Origin: Muricomes sp.
GTDB taxonomy: Bacteria; Bacillota; Clostridia; Lachnospirales; Lachnospiraceae
DNA: 5,063 nt
Direction of reading: 5' to 3'
Assembly: GCA_020024675.1 (NCBI GenBank)
Contig: JAHHTM010000123.1
Location: forward strand, 1 to 5,063
Below the pieces are notes generated by a model. That model was given only the letters and a program-made list of their open reading frames with translations. It did no database searches and was not told the origin of the DNA. A program made the position numbers and the translations under genes. This document shows, piece by piece, positions 1 through 5,063 of the stretch; position 1 is the first letter of the stretch; each line of letters begins with the position of its first letter.

Positions 1-1
1 A

Positions 2-829
2 TTTCTCATTCTCGGATTGGTTACAGTAGGGTGTGTTCTTCTGATTACTATGTATTTGATTGTTTCAGGAATACCGGCAATCCGTCAAATCGGAGTATTA
101 AAATTTTTATTTGGATTAACATGGCAATCGACAGCATCAACCCCGGCTTTTGGAATCTTACCATTTATATTAACAAGTATTTATGGAACCGCAGGAGCAA
201 TCTTGTTAGGAGTACCGATTGGTTTTTTGACAGCGGTATATCTTGCTAAGATTGCAAAGCCAGGTGTAAAAAATATACTGACGACTGCTGTAAATTTGCT
301 GGCAGGAATTCCTTCGGTAGTTTATGGATTGGTTGGTATGTTGATCTTAGTTCCGGCAATTCGGGACTTGTTTCAATTACCGGATGGGTCAAGCTTACTG
401 GCGGCAATTATTGTATTAGCTATTATGATCCTTCCATCAATTATAAGTGTGTCAATTACAGCATTAGAGGCAGTACCAAAGGAGTATGAAGATGCTTCAT
501 TAGCTTTAGGAGCTACTCCTATAGAAACGTATTTCAAAGTTTCTGTTCCGGCTGCAAAAAGTGGAATTGCAGCGGCTATTGTACTTGGGGTGGGAAGGGC
601 TATTGGAGAAGCAATGGCAGTCATGATGGTATCTGGAAATGTTCCTAATATGCCTTCATTGTTTCAAAGTGTCCGATTTCTGACTACAGCAGTAGCAAGT
701 GAAATGTCATATTCTAGTGGGTTACAGCAACAGGCACTGTTCTCGATTGCTCTTGTATTGTTTTTATTTATTATGCTGATCAATGCAACCTTGAATTTCT
801 TTTTAAAACACAGCAAGGAGGAAGAATAG
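2..829 (+). CDS. pstC: Phosphate ABC transporter permease PstC (5' partial)
   Basis: One of the two inner-membrane subunits of the high-affinity phosphate importer PstSCAB; it forms the translocation channel with PstA. The frame is open from base 2 (Phe-Leu-Ile-Leu-Gly) with no start in view. The TTG at 17 lies inside the first membrane helix and is not the start. About 275 residues are visible; the family usually has about 290-320, so only the cytoplasmic N-terminus is missing. In visible-residue numbering, hydrophobic segments lie near 1-22, 53-81, 95-120, 132-155, 188-207 and 243-264. The AGIPSVVYGLVGM stretch (101-113) is typical of Pst permeases. The EAA loop that docks PstB is at about 161-190 (EYEDASLALGAT, then VSVP). 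GRAIGE (198-203) carries the conserved Arg/Glu pair of this family. The protein ends in a charged tail (KHSKEEE) at a TAG stop, 2 nt before pstA. Paralogous permeases for other anions are unlikely given pstA, pstB and phoU next door. Confidence 0.95.
   Translation, partial: FLILGLVTVGCVLLITMYLIVSGIPAIRQIGVLKFLFGLTWQSTASTPAFGILPFILTSIYGTAGAILLGVPIGFLTAVYLAKIAKPGVKNILTTAVNLLAGIPSVVYGLVGMLILVPAIRDLFQLPDGSSLLAAIIVLAIMILPSIISVSITALEAVPKEYEDASLALGATPIETYFKVSVPAAKSGIAAAIVLGVGRAIGEAMAVMMVSGNVPNMPSLFQSVRFLTTAVASEMSYSSGLQQQALFSIALVLFLFIMLINATLNFFLKHSKEEE
815..821 (+). promoter_or_regulatory. Ribosome binding site of pstA
   Basis: AAGGAGG, a near-perfect anti-16S match, sits inside the last codons of pstC and ends 10 nt before the ATG at 832. 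It supports that start for pstA and means ribosomes finishing pstC are delivered next to the pstA start. Confidence 0.85.
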
Positions 830-831
830 AA

Positions 832-1695
832 ATGCTGAAAAGTAAAATTCCCAAAAGAAGGAGGGCGTATACGCATTTAATGAAAACGCTCATGGTTTTA
901 TCAGTGGTCTTGACGTGTGGATTAGTCGTGTTTTTGATGCTATATGTGCTTATGAAAGGAATTCCGAATATCACATGGGACTTGCTATCAACAAAGCCAA
1001 GTTACTTATCAGGAAGCATTGGAATTTTACCTGATATCTTGAATACTGTATATCTCATACTTGCTACGCTGTTTTTTGTTATTCCACTTGGTGTAGGAGC
1101 GGCTATTTATCTGACAGAGTATGCACAAAACAAAAAATTAGTTGCTGTGATTGAATATGCTGCTGAAACGCTTTCCGGGATTCCATCTATCATATATGGA
1201 CTTGTAGGAATGTTGTTTTTTTGTCAGTTTTTGAATATGCAGACTTCCCTATTGGCAGGAGCATGGACTTTGGTCATTATGAACCTTCCAACGATCATGC
1301 GCACTACACAAGAAAGCTTAAAAACAGTTCCACAAAGTTACAGAGAAGGAGCTTTTGGCCTAGGAGCAGGAAAATGGAGAGTCATTCGTACTGTGGTATT
1401 ACCGGGATGTGTAGATGGAATTATAACCGGATGTATTCTGACAGTTGGACGTATACTTGGTGAATCAGCAGCATTGCTTTTTACAGCGGGGTTTGCACAT
1501 TCACTTCATAATTTTATTGATGGACTTGGTAGTGCAGGAGCCTCTTTGACAGTTGCATTGTATGTGTATGCGAAAGAGCAAGGAGAATTTGGCGTGGCAT
1601 TTGGTATTGCTGCAATCTTGCTGTTATTAACACTATTTATAAATTTACTGGCAGTATTGGCTGGAAAATATTTTAAGAAAAGGAGAAGTGTATGA
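832..1695 (+). CDS. pstA: Phosphate ABC transporter permease PstA
   Basis: Second channel subunit of the Pst phosphate importer, an integral cytoplasmic-membrane protein that pairs with PstC. It has 287 residues, a normal length for the family. An Arg/Lys-rich cytoplasmic N-terminus (KRRR at 8-11) precedes the first helix (about 19-41). Further hydrophobic segments lie near 65-95, 112-134, 140-157, 194-219 and 260-281. SGIPSIIYGLVGM (115-127) closely parallels the same region of PstC. The EAA coupling loop is at about 170-197 (YREGAFGLGAGKWR, then VLPG), and GRILGE (206-211) repeats the Arg/Glu motif seen in PstC. The start at 832 is supported by AAGGAGG 10 nt upstream. An in-frame ATG at 880 is a weaker alternative, discussed under findings. 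The TGA stop overlaps the pstB start as ATGA, indicating translational coupling. I see nothing degenerate or frameshifted. Confidence 0.96.
   Translation: MLKSKIPKRRRAYTHLMKTLMVLSVVLTCGLVVFLMLYVLMKGIPNITWDLLSTKPSYLSGSIGILPDILNTVYLILATLFFVIPLGVGAAIYLTEYAQNKKLVAVIEYAAETLSGIPSIIYGLVGMLFFCQFLNMQTSLLAGAWTLVIMNLPTIMRTTQESLKTVPQSYREGAFGLGAGKWRVIRTVVLPGCVDGIITGCILTVGRILGESAALLFTAGFAHSLHNFIDGLGSAGASLTVALYVYAKEQGEFGVAFGIAAILLLLTLFINLLAVLAGKYFKKRRSV
1681..1685 (+). promoter_or_regulatory. Ribosome binding site of pstB
   Basis: AGGAG within the terminal Lys-Lys-Arg-Arg codons of pstA, 6 nt before the pstB ATG at 1692. Together with the ATGA overlap it fixes the pstB start. Confidence 0.8.
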
Positions 1696-2447
1696 GAGAT
1701 ATCATTACAGTAAAAGAGTTGTGTTTGTGGTATGGAGCTTCACAGGCACTGCATAATATCAATATGAATATCCCAGAAAAAAGTATTACAGCACTTATTG
1801 GACCATCTGGTTGTGGAAAATCCACATTTTTAAAAACATTAAATCGAATGAATGATTTAGTGCAGGGAGTAAAAACTACAGGGCAGATTACCTATAATGG
1901 GAATAACATTTTTGCACCGGTAGTAGATGTGAATATACTTCGCAAGGAAATTGGAATGGTGTTCCAGAAACCAAATCCATTTCCAATGAGTATATATGAC
2001 AATATAGCATATGGTCCTAGAACTCACGGCATAACAAGCCGAATCAAACTGGACGACATTGTAGAACGCTCTTTGCGAGATGCTGCAATCTGGGATGAAG
2101 TAAAAGACCGATTGAAAAAGAACGCACTGGGACTTTCTGGAGGACAACAGCAAAGACTTTGTATTGCACGAGCATTGGCAGTTGAGCCAGAAGTACTTTT
2201 AATGGATGAACCAACAAGTGCACTGGATCCGATTTCAACCTCAAAAATTGAAGAACTAACAATTCAGCTGAAAGAAAAATATACAATCATTATTGTGACG
2301 CATAATATGCAGCAGGCTGTTCGTATTTCGGACCAGACAGCATTCTTTTTGATGGGCGAATTAGTGGAATATGGAAATACAGAAATGTTATTTTCACAAC
2401 CAAGAGATAAGCGAACAGAAGACTATATAACAGGGAGGTTTGGATAA
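1692..2447 (+). CDS. pstB: Phosphate ABC transporter ATP-binding protein PstB
   Basis: Cytoplasmic ATPase that drives phosphate import by the PstC-PstA channel. It has 251 residues, full length for PstB. All nucleotide-binding elements are present: A-loop aromatic Y14, Walker A GPSGCGKST (37-45), Q-loop FQKPNPFP with Q92, signature LSGGQQQR (148-155), Walker B VLLMDEP (168-174) with catalytic E173, D-loop SALD (176-179) and switch His H204 in VTHNMQQA. KPNPFPMSIYDN (93-104), TLNRMND (49-55) and the C-terminal DYITGRFG are typical of PstB and separate it from other anion-transport ATPases. The start overlaps the pstA stop by 4 nt and the TAA stop overlaps the phoU ATG by 1 nt, placing it in the middle of a coupled operon. 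The protein should be catalytically active; no key residue is altered. Confidence 0.98.
   Translation: MRDIITVKELCLWYGASQALHNINMNIPEKSITALIGPSGCGKSTFLKTLNRMNDLVQGVKTTGQITYNGNNIFAPVVDVNILRKEIGMVFQKPNPFPMSIYDNIAYGPRTHGITSRIKLDDIVERSLRDAAIWDEVKDRLKKNALGLSGGQQQRLCIARALAVEPEVLLMDEPTSALDPISTSKIEELTIQLKEKYTIIIVTHNMQQAVRISDQTAFFLMGELVEYGNTEMLFSQPRDKRTEDYITGRFG
2433..2438 (+). promoter_or_regulatory. Ribosome binding site of phoU
   Basis: GGGAGG in the last codons of pstB, 8 nt before the ATG at 2447. It supports the TAATG stop/start junction as the true phoU start. Confidence 0.75.
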
Positions 2448-3088
2448 TGAGAAGCAGATTTGACGAACAGCTGGCATTTTTGAATAAAGAGTTGATTACA
2501 ATGGGAGCCTTGTGTGAAAAAGCGATTTCCTTGGTTTCAAAAGCATTAGAAAGTGGCGAGAAGGAATTGATTCAGAAAGTGGCGGAAATAGATTCAGAAA
2601 TCGATCAGATGGAACGAGAGATAGAATCCTTATGTTCAAAATTACTTTTACAACAACAGCCGGTAGCACGAGATTTAAGGCAGATATCTGCGGCATTGAA
2701 GATGGTAACGGATATGGAAAGAATTGGGGATCAGGCTGAGGACATTGCAGAAATCGTTACTTTTTTAAAGGGGAATACTGTACAGGAGTATGTTCAAATC
2801 TACGATATGGCAGAAGCAACGATGAAAATGGTAACAGATAGTGTGGAGGCATACGTAAAAAAAGATACGGCATTGGCAGCAGCGGTAATTGCCTATGATG
2901 ATGTGGTTGATGACAATTTTAATCATGTGAAGGAGCGTCTGATCTGTCTGATATCAGAAAATCCAAAAGAAGGGGAGTATGCGCTCGATCTTTTTATGAT
3001 TGCAAAATATTTTGAACGTATAGGAGATCATGCCAGCAATATTGCGGAATGGGTTATTTATTCAATTGCAGGCAATAAGAAAGGTTAA
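2447..3088 (+). CDS. phoU: Phosphate signalling regulator PhoU
   Basis: Cytoplasmic, mostly helical regulator that links the Pst transporter to the PhoR-type kinase. In well-studied bacteria it keeps the Pho response off, and phosphate uptake in check, when phosphate is plentiful. At 213 residues it is slightly short but within the family range. The protein is an internal duplication of a three-helix unit. Each half carries the metal-binding signature: DMERIGDQAEDIAE in the first (E91 and D95) and YFERIGDHASNIAEW in the second (E190 and D194). The first half also has RDLRQISAALKMVTD (75-89), typical of PhoU. No membrane segment or DNA-binding motif is present. It lies directly after pstB with a 1-nt overlap, the usual place for PhoU, and just before the two-component pair with which it is thought to communicate. 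The symbol is secure from the duplicated motif plus context. Confidence 0.96.
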   Translation: MRSRFDEQLAFLNKELITMGALCEKAISLVSKALESGEKELIQKVAEIDSEIDQMEREIESLCSKLLLQQQPVARDLRQISAALKMVTDMERIGDQAEDIAEIVTFLKGNTVQEYVQIYDMAEATMKMVTDSVEAYVKKDTALAAAVIAYDDVVDDNFNHVKERLICLISENPKEGEYALDLFMIAKYFERIGDHASNIAEWVIYSIAGNKKG

Positions 3089-3103
3089 GTAATTCACCGG
3101 ACA

Positions 3104-3132
3104 TTGAAAATGGAAGGTTACAGCAGTATAAT
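3104..3132 (+). promoter_or_regulatory. Putative sigma-A type promoter for the regulator-kinase pair
   Basis: TTGAAA at 3104-3109 and TATAAT at 3127-3132 are separated by exactly 17 bp: a 5/6 match to the -35 and a full match to the -10 of a housekeeping promoter. It lies in the only sizeable intergenic gap of the window. Transcription would be expected to begin near 3138-3140, giving a leader of about 62 nt before the regulator ATG. No extended -10 (TGn) is present. Inferred from sequence only. Confidence 0.72.
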
Positions 3133-3141
3133 TTAAATTAT
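3128..3141. repeat. 14-bp perfect A/T palindrome over the -10 and start region
   Basis: ATAATTTAAATTAT reads identically on both strands. It starts inside the TATAAT element and extends across the predicted transcription start. It could be an operator for a dimeric regulator, or simply an A/T-rich melting region that is palindromic by chance. The symmetry is a direct observation; any function is speculative. Confidence 0.5.
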
Positions 3142-3186
3142 CTGGCAGGTGGATATTAGGGATAAGATAAAAATACATAAATTAAG

Positions 3187-3191
3187 AGGAA
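3187..3191 (+). promoter_or_regulatory. Ribosome binding site of the response regulator
   Basis: AGGAA within AAGAGGAAGTGA, about 10 nt before the ATG at 3202. An in-frame TAG at 3196-3198 rules out any start further upstream, so this site and the ATG at 3202 define the gene's 5' end. Confidence 0.65.
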
Positions 3192-3201
3192 GTGATAGAA
3201 T

Positions 3202-3876
3202 ATGGTTTTTTGTGTGGAAGATGATGACGGAATTCGTGAATTAATGATATATACGTTGAATTCAGCCGGGTTTGAAGCAAAAGGATTTGTTAATGGTGAA
3301 TTGTTTTTTGAAACACTTAAAAAAGAAACACCACAGCTTATTATGTTGGACATTATGCTACCGGGAGAAGATGGTATAGCTATATTAAAACGTTTAAAAC
3401 GTAATAAAGTTACGGAGAATATTCCAGTAATTATGACGACAGCAAAAGGAACAGAATATGATAAAGTCATCGGACTTGATCTTGGAGCGGATGATTATTT
3501 GACAAAGCCGTTTGGAATGATGGAAATGGTATCACGTGTTAAAGCAGTACTTCGCCGAACACTTCCTGCAAAAGATACCGGAATATTACGTGTTGGAAGT
3601 TTAGAACTTAACACAAAAGAGCATTCTGTTTTTGCAGCTGGAGAATATATAGAACTTACTCGAAAAGAATATGAATTACTTTACATGTTTATGAACAATC
3701 AAGGAAGAGTTTTTACAAGAGATCAGTTATTGCAAAGCATCTGGGGAACAGAATATATTGGGGAAACTCGCACAGTAGATGTTCACATCGGAACACTGCG
3801 AGCAAAATTAGGAGAGTTTGCTAACTATATTGAAACGGTTCGTGGTGTCGGGTATAGAATGGGGGCCAGGTTATGA
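3202..3876 (+). CDS. phoP: OmpR/PhoB-family response regulator, probable PhoP/PhoB
   Basis: Transcription factor of the phosphate-starvation response, activated by phosphorylation from the kinase encoded just downstream. Its 224 residues comprise a receiver domain (about 1-118) and an OmpR-type winged-helix DNA-binding domain (about 126-224). Receiver hallmarks are the acidic pair E6-D7, phosphoacceptor D50 in MLDIMLPGEDG, switch T80 in VIMTTAK, Y99 and K102 in ADDYLTKPFG. The output domain shows LTRKEYELL (152-160), RVFTRDQLL, the recognition-helix region TRTVDVHIGTLRAKLG and the wing RGVGYRMG. The ATG at 3202 is the only possible start nearby, so the protein begins directly at the first beta strand with no N-terminal extension. 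The TGA stop overlaps the kinase ATG (ATGA). Receiver/winged-helix regulators are hard to name from sequence alone; the phosphate role rests mainly on adjacency to pst-phoU. The symbol phoP follows Firmicutes usage; phoB is equally used. Confidence 0.88.
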   Translation: MVFCVEDDDGIRELMIYTLNSAGFEAKGFVNGELFFETLKKETPQLIMLDIMLPGEDGIAILKRLKRNKVTENIPVIMTTAKGTEYDKVIGLDLGADDYLTKPFGMMEMVSRVKAVLRRTLPAKDTGILRVGSLELNTKEHSVFAAGEYIELTRKEYELLYMFMNNQGRVFTRDQLLQSIWGTEYIGETRTVDVHIGTLRAKLGEFANYIETVRGVGYRMGARL

Positions 3877-5063
3877 CAAAACGTATTTTCCGTTCGATTT
3901 GTCTGGTAGCAATTAGTGTTTTTCTGGCATCTGGAGTATTGTTTATGGGTGTACTTTACAGTTATTTTTCTGATGTACAGCGTGAGCAGCTTCAAATGCA
4001 GGCAGAGCTTGCCGCTCAGGGAGTATCAGATGAAGGAATTGCATATTTTGAAGGACTGGAAATTGGAAAAGATTTTCGTATTACATGGGTCAATAGAGAT
4101 GGTACGGTACTTTTTGACAGTATATCTGATTCAAGTGAAATGGAAAATCATTTAGAACGTAAAGAAATTAAACAGGCGTTTAAAGTAGGAAGTGGAGAAA
4201 GTTCCAGATATTCTGCAACATTGATGGAACGATCCCTTTATTATGCAGTACAGTTGGAAGATGGTACCATATTAAGGCTTTCTATTGCACAAAATACCAT
4301 ATTAACGTTACTTCTTGGTATGATACAGCCAATTTGCATTATATTTGCAGTGGCTCTTGTATTGTCCTTGATTTTTGCATCTAGATTATCAAAAAAGATT
4401 GTTAAACCTTTAAATGAACTAAATTTAGATGAGCCATTAAAAAATGATGGTTATGATGAAGTTGCACCATTGCTTCGTCGTATAGATGAACAACAATGTC
4501 AAATTCGAAAACAAAGACATGAATTATATCAGAAAGCAAAAGAATTTGAAGTAATGACAAATGGAATGACGGAAGGAATTGTGTTACTAAATAAAAAACA
4601 AAATATTTTAAGTATGAATCCGGCAGCGAGGCAGGTGTTTGGAATAAATAAGTCGTGTAGAGGAAAAGAAATTTTGTCAGTGAATCGTAATCTGGAGCTA
4701 CAGTCTTTGATTTCAACAGCAGCAAGTGGAAAACATGCAGAAATGGTTTTGAATCTTGGAGAGAAGAAATATCAACTTGATGCAAGTCCAGTGATATCAC
4801 AAGAGCAAGTGTCAGGCACGATTCTTCTTATGCTGGATGTGACGGAAAAAGAAAAAGCAGAACAAATGCGTCGTGAATTTACAGCGAATGTTTCTCACGA
4901 ATTAAAGACACCACTACATACTATTTCCGGATGTGCAGAACTTATGTCAAATGGGATTGTAAAACAAGAAGCTATTTTAAAATTTTCCAAACAGATTTAT
5001 ACAGAAGCACAGCGTATGATACAACTGGGTGAAGATATTATCAAGTTGTCTCATTTAGATGAA
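3873..5063 (+). CDS. phoR: Sensor histidine kinase, probable PhoR (3' partial)
   Basis: Membrane-bound sensor kinase, partner of the preceding regulator. The frame starts at an ATG overlapping the regulator stop by 4 nt and stays open for 397 codons to the window end. Membrane helices lie at about 9-31 and 143-169, enclosing an extracytoplasmic sensor domain of about 110 residues with WVNRDGTVLFDS (72-83) and SSRYSATL, then YYAVQLEDGT (111-132), reminiscent of PAS-like sensor folds of Firmicutes PhoR kinases. A short HAMP-like linker (about 170-212) and a cytoplasmic PAS domain (about 222-325, MTEGIVLLNKKQNILSMNPA) follow. The DHp domain has H-box FTANVSHELKTPLH with phosphoacceptor H342. The window ends in the second DHp helix; the catalytic ATPase domain, perhaps 150-180 residues, lies beyond it. 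There is no strong ribosome binding site (GGGGGCCAGG only), so translation probably depends on coupling. The name PhoR is inferred from architecture and neighbours. Confidence 0.88.
   Translation, partial: MTKRIFRSICLVAISVFLASGVLFMGVLYSYFSDVQREQLQMQAELAAQGVSDEGIAYFEGLEIGKDFRITWVNRDGTVLFDSISDSSEMENHLERKEIKQAFKVGSGESSRYSATLMERSLYYAVQLEDGTILRLSIAQNTILTLLLGMIQPICIIFAVALVLSLIFASRLSKKIVKPLNELNLDEPLKNDGYDEVAPLLRRIDEQQCQIRKQRHELYQKAKEFEVMTNGMTEGIVLLNKKQNILSMNPAARQVFGINKSCRGKEILSVNRNLELQSLISTAASGKHAEMVLNLGEKKYQLDASPVISQEQVSGTILLMLDVTEKEKAEQMRREFTANVSHELKTPLHTISGCAELMSNGIVKQEAILKFSKQIYTEAQRMIQLGEDIIKLSHLDE

Larger units (their letters stand above)
3089..3201 (+). other. Intergenic region between phoU and the response regulator
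   Basis: A 113-bp non-coding stretch holding the promoter, the palindrome and the ribosome binding site listed separately. I see no stable G+C-rich hairpin followed by a T run after the phoU stop, so read-through from the pst operon into the regulator gene remains possible. I find no convincing paired direct repeats of the PhoP or PhoB box type. The leader from about 3139 is purine-rich and shows no obvious stem-loop. Confidence 0.7.

Noticed and set aside
17..19. TTG as a start codon for pstC
   Set aside because: The frame is open upstream to the window edge with hydrophobic codons, and the TTG lies inside the first membrane helix with no ribosome binding site in view. The gene is simply cut by the window.
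1857..2286. Minus-strand open frames opposite pstB
   Set aside because: They are antisense to the ATPase, whose Walker, signature and switch motifs are all intact, and they encode low-complexity sequence without a recognisable family.
3060..3110. Intrinsic terminator after phoU
   Set aside because: No G+C-rich inverted repeat followed by a T run is visible; the region is A/T-rich and lacks a stable stem.
3085..3123. Possible PhoP/PhoB box repeats (TTAAGT, TTCACC, TTACAG)
   Set aside because: The matches to the known hexamer or heptamer consensus are partial and the spacing does not give the regular 11-bp phase of true Pho boxes. Too weak to annotate.
3916..4155. 79-codon + strand open frame in another phase within the kinase gene
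   Set aside because: It covers the kinase's first membrane helix and sensor domain in a different phase. The kinase frame is continuous across it, so no frameshift or extra gene is needed.
4402..4800. 132-codon open frame on the minus strand inside the kinase gene
   Set aside because: It lies entirely antisense to the PAS and linker coding region, has no recognisable domain, and the + strand frame has clear kinase motifs throughout.

Overview
The window is a phosphate acquisition and sensing locus, with all genes on the + strand: pstC (5' end cut off), pstA, pstB, phoU, an OmpR/PhoB-type response regulator and its PhoR-type histidine kinase (3' end cut off). The A+T-rich codon use, AGGAGG-type ribosome binding sites, a consensus vegetative promoter and the Pst-PhoU-PhoPR gene order point to a low-G+C Firmicute. 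The style of the regulator N-terminus (MVFCVEDDDGIREL) and of the kinase H-box (SHELKTPLHTISG) suggests Clostridia, probably Lachnospiraceae. That placement rests on recalled family resemblance, not on a search.

Layout. Positions 2-829 encode PstC, already open at the window edge. Positions 832-1695 encode PstA, 1692-2447 PstB and 2447-3088 PhoU. The spacing between these genes is a 2-nt gap, a 4-nt overlap (ATGA) and a 1-nt overlap (TAATG), so they look co-transcribed and translationally coupled. A 113-bp gap (3089-3201) follows. It holds an almost perfect sigma-A type promoter (TTGAAA, 17 bp, TATAAT), with a 14-bp A/T palindrome over its -10 and probable start site. The response regulator (3202-3876) and the kinase (from 3873 to beyond the window end) come next, again joined by an ATGA overlap.

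How the parts work together (family knowledge). PstC and PstA form the membrane channel and PstB is the ATPase of the high-affinity phosphate ABC importer. The phosphate-binding protein PstS is not in the window and would be expected just upstream. PhoU links the transporter's state to the kinase. The kinase phosphorylates the response regulator, which controls the phosphate-starvation genes, usually including the pst operon itself.

All six genes look intact apart from the two cut by the window edges. I see no mobile element, RNA gene, CRISPR array, phage remnant or unexplained gene. The locus is a conventional Pho system. The points most worth a second look are the separate promoter in front of the two-component pair, the palindrome on it, and the short HAMP-like linker in the kinase.
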